7,083 nucleotides of DNA, from positions 1-7,083 of the forward strand of contig NZ_JAACGD010000114.1 in assembly GCF_022810445.1 (NCBI RefSeq), written 5' to 3'. Source of the DNA: Candidatus Cardinium sp. cBcalN2. GTDB lineage: Bacteria > Bacteroidota > Bacteroidia > Cytophagales > Amoebophilaceae. Position numbers and translations under genes: made by a program. The notes under the pieces are model-generated. The model did not search any database. It saw only the letters and a program-made list of their open reading frames with translations, and was not told the DNA's origin. Position 1 is the stretch's first letter. Each line of letters begins with the position of its first letter. Below, one piece after another: positions 1-6,400 of this stretch.

Positions 1-72
1 AGTTAAAATAATTAGTTTCCGCTCACCACTATGGTTTATGCTAGTAAAAAACGCGCGCTTTTTTCATCAGCG

Positions 73-145
73 CTTGATTTTTTGCCTACTTTTTTATCAA
101 GAAAAAAGTAGGATAAAAATGCTTTTTTACCACTGACTTGAACAG
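73..145 (-). repeat. Dispersed hairpin repeat, left copy
   Basis: Read on the minus strand from 145 to 84, this matches the plus strand of 6933-6995 at roughly 80% by hand alignment with one gap. The core is a perfect 11-bp inverted repeat (85-95 with 102-112) around the 6-nt loop CTTGAT. A further conserved AAAAAAG tract (128-122 on the minus strand) could pair with the CTTTTTT arm instead, giving two exclusive hairpins. Six bases beyond the hairpin on the minus strand comes ATCAAG (78-73), complementary to the loop. The copy lies 172 nt past the gldJ-like stop codon, in sense orientation. I recall similar hairpin motifs scattered in Bacteroidota genomes, but cannot verify that here. It could be a transcript 3'-end element or a non-autonomous mobile repeat. 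Confidence 0.75.
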
Positions 146-293
146 ATACTATAATGAAATAAAAACAAGTTAAAATTGCTTCAGTGGACGCCATTGCCTG
201 AACAAATACAAGATACGGAGCGCAAAACCGCAACTTACTGAATCTAGATGAGGATTTAAGCAACGGATCAACGTGTAAACTACCAGCCAGCGT

Positions 294-313
294 AGCCTTT
301 CAAAAGAAAAGCT
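294..313 (-). terminator. Weak hairpin just past the gldJ-like stop codon
   Basis: Bases 294-301 pair with 306-313 at seven of eight positions (mismatch 297/310) around a 4-nt loop, and the structure starts 3 nt after the stop codon on the minus strand. No T-run follows it in the direction of transcription, so it is at best a weak intrinsic terminator. The stronger structure further downstream is the repeat at 73-145. Confidence 0.25.
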
Positions 314-316
314 TTA

Positions 317-1537
317 TTACCCTAAGCTACACACCACACATCGAAATCCAATAGTAGCACTAGCATGCTCTTTCTGCAAATAACGTCTAGTACCTATTTG
401 CAGAAAATAAGCACAATCTGCCCAAGAACAACCTTTATATACTTTGGCATCATCATTGGTAAGAGCAGCTTTACTAGCTATATAGTCATTACCAGCATGG
501 CCCAAAGATTCATCCCGCTTAACAGGATTTAAATCACCCGTATCTTGTAAAGAAAGAGGGCTGTAAGTATCATTTACCCAACAACAAACATTGCCCACCA
601 TATCATAGATACCAAGATCATTAGGAGGATAGGCATAGACATAAGAAGTAGGCGCTGCATGATCAGATTCACCACACATCCCTTTATAATTCCCTTTCCC
701 GCGCTTAAAGTTAGCCAAGAACTGACCATTTGCGCCTCTTGGAGAAGAACTAGACCAAGGATAACTGCTTTGATGGCTCTGTAAGTAATCTACATTAGCT
801 ATACCTACTATGGCACGTGCAGCATATTCCCATTCTGCTTCAGTGGCCAAGCGAAATACAGGATATGCTTCCTCCACTTCATTGCCCTCTACATGCTCAA
901 GTTTATCTTTCTCTGCATAGGCATCATCATCGGCAGCAGGATTTGATTTTGCTTCACGTCGCTTAGTTTGGCGCTTCATCTTTTCTTCCTTAAACTTTGC
1001 GGTACGCCATTTACAATATTCTGTAGCTTGCACCCAAGTTACACCAACAACTGGGTAATACATAAAACCAGGTGCATATAAATAATTATCTATATATTGA
1101 TCATTACATATACTACCATCTTTTGCCCAAACCTTCTGATCGGGAATAGCAGCTTGATATTGGTCCATCAAGCCATTTTTTTTTAAATCATATAAGTATT
1201 CTCTATAATCTAAATTAGTAATAGGCGTTTGATCCATGTAAAAAGAATTGACCGTAACCGGTTTAGCATAGCGCCCTCCCGTACCCAACTTATCTTCACC
1301 TAAATTGCCCATTACCATATAGCCTCCTTCTATATATACCATGCCTGGAATAGACGAAAAACGCTTAGAGGGCACTACAGGCAGGGTGTCAGCTTGATTA
1401 AAAGGCCGCCCTGTGGTCAAGCTTACTTTACCTGGGCGTGTACTAGAAGGGTGGCGCTTACCATAAGCTGTAAAATAAGCCAAAGCCAAAAATATAAGAA
1501 AATACTTCAACCGAGCAATACCAGAAATGATAGTCAT
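317..1537 (-). CDS. gldJ: GldJ-like gliding motility / type IX secretion protein (FGE-sulfatase fold)
   Basis: This 406-residue protein belongs to the SUMF1/formylglycine-generating-enzyme fold as used by gliding proteins GldJ and GldK. GldJ is an envelope lipoprotein needed for gliding and for a stable type IX secretion apparatus. An N-terminal hydrophobic signal segment (about 10-25) is followed by the fold from GMVYIEGG (65-72), then SFYMDQTPITN (98-108), YPVVGVTW (161-168), RLATEAEWEYAAR (229-241), LANFKRGKGNY (274-284), PPNDLGIYDMVGNV (304-317), VYKGCSWADCAYFL (366-379) and IGFRC (396-400). This order and wording fit GldJ better than GldK, especially the KG-SW-AY and IGFRC ending. A charged linker lies at 181-224. 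It is shorter than the flavobacterial GldJ I recall (over 500 residues), mostly before residue 366. No lipobox Cys is present; Tyr25 sits where one would be expected. Nine Cys occur, six of them after residue 317. The FGE active-site Cys pair is not reproduced in register, so no catalysis is expected. ATG at 1537 has no clear Shine-Dalgarno. Confidence 0.82.
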   Translation of the reverse strand: MTIISGIARLKYFLIFLALAYFTAYGKRHPSSTRPGKVSLTTGRPFNQADTLPVVPSKRFSSIPGMVYIEGGYMVMGNLGEDKLGTGGRYAKPVTVNSFYMDQTPITNLDYREYLYDLKKNGLMDQYQAAIPDQKVWAKDGSICNDQYIDNYLYAPGFMYYPVVGVTWVQATEYCKWRTAKFKEEKMKRQTKRREAKSNPAADDDAYAEKDKLEHVEGNEVEEAYPVFRLATEAEWEYAARAIVGIANVDYLQSHQSSYPWSSSSPRGANGQFLANFKRGKGNYKGMCGESDHAAPTSYVYAYPPNDLGIYDMVGNVCCWVNDTYSPLSLQDTGDLNPVKRDESLGHAGNDYIASKAALTNDDAKVYKGCSWADCAYFLQIGTRRYLQKEHASATIGFRCVVCSLG

Positions 1538-1613
1538 AATGAATAGTTTTGCAGATACTAACTAAAAGAATAAAAAAAATAGTATTTTATTAAAATAATA
1601 AAACGTTATTAAC

Positions 1614-1748
1614 GCCTATTAGCAAACCTATTTGCGATGAACAATCTTTAGAAGAAAGCACGGTGGATCACTGCAGCATACTAGATGCACTTAAAAAGCA
1701 TAAAGAAGCTTCGATACCAAAATGACCATTAAATAGGTTTGCATAGGC
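1614..1748. repeat. 135-bp interval bounded by an imperfect inverted repeat
   Basis: GCAAACCTATTT at 1622-1633 is the exact reverse complement of 1731-1742. The match continues outward as GCCTAT (1614-1619) against ATAGGC (1743-1748) after a 2-nt bulge (1620-1621), giving 18 paired bases with nearly 100 nt between the arms. The size and terminal inverted arrangement resemble a small non-autonomous element, but I see no flanking target duplication. It could also be a long-range RNA stem or a gene-remnant boundary. Confidence 0.45.
1623..1630 (-). promoter_or_regulatory. Possible Bacteroidota -7 box for the gldJ-like gene
   Basis: On the minus strand this reads TAGGTTTG, an exact match to the Bacteroidota -7 consensus TAnnTTTG, about 85 bases before the gldJ start. 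No TTG stands at the usual 19-21-nt spacing upstream, and the same box is also present in the other arm of the inverted repeat (1734-1741, plus strand), which weakens the case. Confidence 0.25.
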
Positions 1749-1835
1749 AACTGCTATAGCCTATCGCCACAGCAGCTGCATGGAGCGATAAAGATAAACA
1801 AAAAAATTAAATTACCGAAAATATAGCCTCTCACT

Positions 1836-2336
1836 TCAGGACTGTCTAGTGCGCATAGAAGGCCGGATCATGGCACCAGGTATTTTTCTTAGTAAAGTCA
1901 AATAAACAAAATAGGCCTCTAGCCTATCGAAAAAAAAACCAAGTTGTACGGTATAATGCGGTTGCCTGTAATGGAGCGTAGCCGGATAAGCAAAGTTACT
2001 GGCTATGTCTTGAATGTGTAATGCTGCGCTCCTACTGCTACCCATGTAAAGTTGTATGGTATAACCTTTTAAACAATTTGTACGCTCATAAGCTGCTTTT
2101 CTGGCTGCTAACCGTGCTGCTAAAAGTTTGGTTTGGCCTAATGGACATAGCAATGGACCAGAGGGATTTTTTTTTACCCATTTGGGCGGTTTACAAAACC
2201 GCATTCTATGTACAGCAAGATCTTCGTTATAGATCCCTTTTTTTAATTTCTTTAAATTAGATACAGGTGCTGCTTTTGATGGAATCAACAAAATCAAGCT
2301 GATCAAAAAGAAAAGCACCAGGTGACGTATGCTCAT
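1836..2336 (-). CDS. Secreted SPOR-domain protein
   Basis: This 166-residue protein has a signal peptide (hydrophobic core about 5-19, cleavage plausible after SKA or KAA at 20-23), a basic middle part (about 28-88), and a C-terminal SPOR domain (about 89-160, bases 1857-2072). SPOR domains bind glycan strands of peptidoglycan and usually place proteins at division sites or in the cell wall. The domain shows the Bacteroidota pattern: GYTIQLYMGSSRSAA (91-105) for the first strand and helix, HYRQPHYTVQLGFFFDRLEA (122-141) for the second strand pair and helix start, then a final PGAMIRPS (153-160). The usual acidic residue in the VGDF-type turn is Phe here. ATG at 2336 is chosen over the in-frame TTG at 2354 because it starts directly at a normal signal peptide. 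No Shine-Dalgarno is seen. It lies upstream of gldJ on the same strand with a 298-bp gap, so cotranscription is uncertain. Its partner is unknown. Confidence 0.72.
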   Translation of the reverse strand: MSIRHLVLFFLISLILLIPSKAAPVSNLKKLKKGIYNEDLAVHRMRFCKPPKWVKKNPSGPLLCPLGQTKLLAARLAARKAAYERTNCLKGYTIQLYMGSSRSAALHIQDIASNFAYPATLHYRQPHYTVQLGFFFDRLEAYFVYLTLLRKIPGAMIRPSMRTRQS

Positions 2337-2694
2337 TGTGTGTATTTGTTTCAATCAGTCGTAAATATAAAGCATATTTGGAGTACCCTGCTATAAGCAT
2401 AATATGCATACCGCTGTTTTAATTGTATAGATGATTACCATATTCTAAATATAAAAAAATAGAGCTTTATCAAGAAAATAGTTAAGCTAAAAATTTATGG
2501 ATTAAGTTTACCCATGGTATTGATTCTATCACATACGCTTTTAAGCCATTTTCTTAACAGATAAATAGAATCATTTGGATTCTACAACAGATTTACTTAC
2601 CTTGCCACAAGCAAATTTAGGGGGCTCGTATGCTATTTGGATTGGAAAAGTCACATAAAAAATATTGCTTAAAATGTACCAAAATTAATCCACT
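2337..2694. other. Divergent intergenic region between the SPOR gene and rpmH
   Basis: This 358-bp AT-rich stretch must hold the promoters for both directions. No convincing TTG-N19-21-TAnnTTTG pair is found. Partial matches are TATATTTA on the minus strand (2369-2362) for the SPOR gene and a weak TTG (2642-2644) followed 18 nt later by TATTGCTT (2663-2670) for rpmH. It includes the inverted repeat at 2521-2573 and a stretch at 2469-2494 that faintly resembles the dispersed hairpin repeat. No RNA gene or DnaA box (TTATCCACA) was seen. Confidence 0.5.
2521..2573. repeat. Inverted repeat upstream of rpmH
   Basis: TGATTCTAT (2521-2529) is the exact reverse complement of 2565-2573. Inside it, TTAAG (2541-2545) pairs with CTTAA (2553-2557), so the two stems nest coaxially. 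It lies about 120 bp before rpmH. It could be a terminator-like structure, an operator or chance in AT-rich DNA. Confidence 0.35.
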
Positions 2695-2853
2695 ATGAAA
2701 AGAACATTTCAACCATCACTTAGAAAAAGAAGCAACAAACATGGTTTTAGAGAGCGTATGTCAACAGCGAATGGTCGTGCGGTATTGGCCAGAAGACGTG
2801 CCAAAGGAAGAGTAAAGTTAACTATTTCTGATGAGCCTAGGCACAAGCGTTAA
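2695..2853 (+). CDS. rpmH: Large ribosomal subunit protein bL34
   Basis: This is a complete 52-residue L34, a small basic protein of the large ribosomal subunit that binds 23S rRNA. It opens with [20 protein letters not shown] (1-20), continues with [19 protein letters not shown] (21-39) and ends [11 protein letters not shown], the extended Bacteroidota-type tail. Its length matches the family. The start is fixed by the invariant MKRT beginning. There is no clear Shine-Dalgarno, as is common in this phylum. rnpA follows after 27 bp, the near-universal bacterial pairing, so the two are very likely cotranscribed. Confidence 0.97.
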   Translation: MKRTFQPSLRKRSNKHGFRERMSTANGRAVLARRRAKGRVKLTISDEPRHKR

Positions 2854-2880
2854 TATTACCCCACTCTGTGGCTATTGTTT

Positions 2881-3288
2881 ATGGGCAAAAATAAGCTACC
2901 CAAGTGCAATAGACTAACTAATCCTAAAGACATCAGGATGCTTTTCAAGGAAGGAAAAGCCTATAAACTACCTTCCTGTACCCTCTTTTATCTACAAAAA
3001 AAGCAAGAACTGTTTTTATCCAATAAAGTTCTGTTCGCTGTCTCTAAACGAAAGATCCGCTCGGCTGTGCAACGTAATAAAATAAAACGGTTGCTTAGAG
3101 AAGCCTACCGAGTCAATAAATACATACTGGATGACTTTTTAAATACTACCCGTGCTAAGCTTGTCTTTTTAATAGGATATGTGTATACTGGTACAGAGGA
3201 AGAGATCCACTATCCTATTTTAAATAGGGCTGTTATTAGCTCCTTGCAACATCTTATGGCTTTGCTCACTAAAGAACAATCTAAATAG
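2881..3288 (+). CDS. rnpA: Ribonuclease P protein component
   Basis: This 135-residue protein is the RNase P protein subunit, which helps the catalytic RNA bind and cut pre-tRNA 5' leaders. The family signature is clear: KRKIRSAVQRNKIKRLLREA (56-75), containing the RNR-type basic helix that contacts P RNA. The N-terminal half has the expected ITNPKDIRMLFKEGK-like segment (12-26; LTNPKD here) and strands around LFYLQK and KVLFAVSKR. Its length is normal. ATG at 2881 is preferred; an in-frame TTG lies two codons earlier (2875) with no better ribosome site. It follows rpmH by 27 bp. yidD and yidC, often next in this cluster, are absent; a 1121-residue membrane protein follows instead. I find no strong terminator behind it, only a 4-bp CAAC/GTTG hairpin near 3295-3308. 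Confidence 0.95.
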   Translation: MGKNKLPKCNRLTNPKDIRMLFKEGKAYKLPSCTLFYLQKKQELFLSNKVLFAVSKRKIRSAVQRNKIKRLLREAYRVNKYILDDFLNTTRAKLVFLIGYVYTGTEEEIHYPILNRAVISSLQHLMALLTKEQSK

Positions 3289-3341
3289 TTCTTCAACATA
3301 AGCGTTGTGTCTGTTTCGTATGTTTTTAATAATTGATTAAG

Positions 3342-3383
3342 CAGTCCTATTATTTGTTACTTGAGAAATTTGATAGGTGGCTG
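3342..3383 (+). repeat. Possible hairpin in the leader of the large membrane-protein gene
   Basis: CAG and CCTAT (3342-3344, 3346-3350) can pair with ATAGG and CTG (3373-3377, 3381-3383) around a small internal loop, closing a loop of about 22 nt. It sits in the 151-bp gap between rnpA and the gene starting at 3440. It could be a weak terminator or a leader structure; no T-run follows. No canonical promoter was found in this gap, only partial -7 boxes (3319-3326, 3365-3372). Confidence 0.25.
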
Positions 3384-3429
3384 TGCAATAAATCCTTAAT
3401 AAAAAACTATTTTTCAGCACTATAAATAC

Positions 3430-3433
3430 AGGA
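3430..3433 (+). promoter_or_regulatory. Ribosome binding site for the 1121-residue protein
   Basis: AGGA ends 6 nt before the ATG at 3440. It is the clearest Shine-Dalgarno-like motif among the genes of this window and supports that start, which also begins directly with a membrane segment. Confidence 0.5.
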
Positions 3434-3439
3434 CCGGCA

Positions 3440-6400
3440 ATGGATTTAGACAGTCTTATTTTTCTCTTTTTTTTATTCATGAATTTACTCGTTGGTATGC
3501 GTGCTATTAGGCATCCCAGCATCCCATATGCCCGATTTAATACAGCCAATATCATAGCAACCATTATGGCTATAACCTATGGGGGAGAGATTTTATCCAA
3601 TCCACCACATATAGGTAGTGTATTAGGGTTAACCGGTAGCGCGATCAGCTATTTTATAATAGCCAATCTACTCATATATCGTTTACACCTATTGCTAAAT
3701 AGAGGTTCAGTAGCAGAAATGATGGGGCGCCTTTATGGCAAATTAGCGCGAGAGGTGGTAGCTATATCTGGTCTATTACATACCACGGCGGTAGCTGCTA
3801 TGCAATTTAAATTACTAGCAATGGCTATAGGCTGGTTTTTTACTATTCAAGCAGATTATAGTCTGCTTATAGCAGCTTTTTTTATAACCTTTAGTATTGG
3901 GTCAAATAATATAGAATCACCAACGCTGGTACGGGTGGTACGTTGTGCCACTTTTGGGATATTACTACCCATGATTGCTTGGACACTATGGAGAGGTATG
4001 GTAACGCAATATAATGCTGATCAAGTCAACCTGATTTTAGCTATTAAACGCTCCTGGAATACCTTAATCCATTTTCATGCTGCCCCACTAGACTATATCG
4101 CTTATTTGATCGCATTTTCCATACCTGCTTTCTTTCCTGTTCAAGTAAAACCTATGTTAATTGCTGAAAATGTGACTCAAATAAAACGTTCCTTTAATGG
4201 TGCTGGTTTATTATTATTGGTCATAAGCTTTCTTATACTATGGGTGACTCTTTTGGTAGAGCACCATGATAGTAAGCTACTTATATCAGCTATTCCCCTA
4301 ACTACTTTTGATGCATATGTTGGATTAAAGGCGCTATTTATGATAGCGATTGCTTCTTTAACCACCTCTACAGCAGGTGCCAATTTACATGCAGCCACTG
4401 GTTTAATGAGCAATGACTTATCCTATCTGTTTAAATGGATTAAACAGCCCATCATGTATCGAGCTATGGCAGGTATGATCGGAACCCTGTTTGCACTTTG
4501 TGCGCCAGACCAACTAATCTGGATGGCTATTATTTTATTTAAAACGACTGTCAGTCTACCTTTACTACTCTCTTTAACTGGCATTTGTCTCCATCGACAT
4601 GCTGTTTTAGCAGGTATGCTGGCAAGTGTTTTAACCACTATTGGATGGTTTTTCTTGGCATCTAATCCAGCTATAAGTAGTTTGCTACCAGCCATGCTAA
4701 TGAATCTAATAACTAGTATGCTTGTCCAGTTTTTAACTGGTAATCAAATCACATACCAGCAAAATTTACCCAATAGATTGGCCCAAGAAAGAGTAGTCCA
4801 AGTGCCGCCATTATGGCAAAGGATGGCCAAATACATCACACAAAAGATGAAGCAGTTTAATTTTTGGGATTATCTTGACAAACAACTGCCAAAAGATAAT
4901 TTACCTTATCTATTTTTTATTTTTTATATTTTACTAACAGGTTATGGATCTTTTTATACTTTTTCGAGTAATACTATATGGCATACTAGCTTAGAAGTAC
5001 TGATTCTCTTTCCCAGCCTTTTGGTTTCCACATTTTTCTTAGTTTATACCTTTATTTTGCCCCAATTATATATCCGTAAACTTACCTCAATCATATGGCC
5101 ATTAAGTCATATTTACTTTCTTTTCTTAGTAGGTACTGCCATGCCCATCCTTAGCAAATTTGCCTATTTACATGATGTTATTTTTATACTCAACCTCACT
5201 TTATCTATTTTTATTACCCCACTGCTCGTAATATTGTTTGGATCTATGATGAGTGTGCTAATGGTCTGGGGCATGCTTCATTATATGCATAGTGATATTA
5301 CATGGATAGATTGCTTTTTAGACTTAAATATCCGTATTGTCTATGCCATACTACTACTATTCGTTTTAGTGGGTGGTTTGGTATACCATAAAAAAAGCTT
5401 AAGTAAGCTCTTATCGATCATACAAGCCTTAACTAGTGAAAAAGAGGAACAAAATGCAAGGCAGTTCTTTAACAAGCAACAAGTAGATGCATTGGCTTAT
5501 GAAAGCAGTTGTATCATATCCCAATTAAACAACCAATTGATTAGATTGGAACAATCCGAGGAGCGTCAACTTGCTTATTCAGAACAAGCCATTAGATTAA
5601 AAAAATATTTTAACAGCATTTTTAAACACCTGAAATATAACCTCCATTTAACTACTAACTGGATTAGCATTGATCAATTATTAGCCCAATGTTTTGATGC
5701 TATCAAAACCAACAACATATATGATGTACCCTATGTAATGATAGATACCAAACAGCTCTATATACAGTGCGCAGTAGAAAGTATAAAAAATCTAATTATC
5801 AACAGTTTATACTCTTGTACCACACATCAATCGCTACATAGCGATCAAAGAAAAGATATTTATATATACATAGATGATACCCAATTAGGCTATCGGTTAA
5901 CTCTTTTAGAAGGTAAATTACAAAAAATCAAAGCGATCAGCTTTGTCATCACTACAGCAACGCGCTTACCTGTTATACACCCCCTATATAAAGTAGCAGA
6001 AATGGCAGATATTCAGATATCAAACGGCGGCCATGAAGAAAAAGAGGATTCGGAGCATCAACATATTGTACATGCCCATTACGGTTACTATGAACGGTTC
6101 TCTTCCGAATCAGAAATCACCTATCTATACGTAATACCTGTAAACGTCAAAGAAATTACTAAGGCATTTGCTACCCTTTCCCCTGTTGTTTATACACAAA
6201 GAATGGTATTAGATCCAGTGAGTATGAAAGAAGAAGCTACTTTTATAGAAAAAGTCAAGCAGAAAAAAGGATTGAATATAGATGCCATCATGGATGCGCT
6301 ACAACTCATTAAAATCTATTATACGACACAAAGAAGAAAAACAGGGGAACTGTTTTATTTACACCCCATGGCAGTTGCTTCTATTTTACTGACTATAACA

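Larger units (their letters stand above)
1..316. other. Non-coding stretch downstream of the gldJ-like gene
   Basis: No credible gene is seen here. A 75-codon open frame on the minus strand (36-263) runs straight through the hairpin repeat at 73-145, has no recognisable domain, and its C-terminal part is simply the translation of the repeat's A/T tracts, so it is not called. The stretch also contains an alternating CG run (52-58) bracketed by six A (46-51) and six T (59-64), which could fold into a small A:T-stemmed hairpin. The window edge cuts any gene further left. Confidence 0.6.
1538..1835. other. Intergenic region between the SPOR gene and gldJ
   Basis: About 300 bases without a supported gene. 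It holds an AT-rich palindrome (1583-1589 with 1591-1597), the inverted-repeat-bounded interval 1614-1748 and a possible minus-strand promoter box at 1623-1630. A plus-strand frame is open from 1594 to the TGA at 1723-1725 (43 codons, no start codon); it has a fairly protein-like composition, but I cannot match it to a family, so it may be a gene remnant or chance. Confidence 0.5.

Noticed and set aside
36..263. 75-codon open frame on the minus strand
   Set aside because: It translates the hairpin repeat and flanking A/T tracts, shows no domain or signal peptide, and lies where the repeat alone explains the sequence.
344..430. Functional formylglycine-generating enzyme activity for the SUMF1-fold protein
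   Set aside because: The catalytic Cys pair of FGE is not in the proper register (Cys375 is one residue off), and the motif set matches GldJ, a non-enzymatic relative.
1594..1725. 43-codon plus-strand open stretch as a gene
   Set aside because: It has no start codon or ribosome site and no family match; at most it is a remnant.
2021..2260. 79-codon open frame on the plus strand
   Set aside because: It is antisense to the SPOR-domain gene, whose signal peptide and domain are clearly recognisable.
2337..2354. Upstream TTG start for the SPOR protein
   Set aside because: It adds six polar residues before an otherwise normal signal peptide that begins at the ATG at 2336, and has no ribosome site.
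2469..2494. Third copy of the dispersed repeat
   Set aside because: About 22 of 26 bases resemble the left copy, but the match is mostly A/T tracts and the inverted repeat is not kept, so chance is likely.
2355..2694. Replication origin next to rpmH
   Set aside because: rpmH-rnpA lies near oriC in many bacteria, but no DnaA box (TTATCCACA) and no dnaA gene are seen here.
3337..3564. 75-codon open frame on the minus strand
   Set aside because: It overlaps the start of the large fusion gene in antisense and has no recognisable features.
4177..4695. Two minus-strand open frames (4177-4413 and 4423-4695)
   Set aside because: Both are antisense shadows of the SSS membrane segments.
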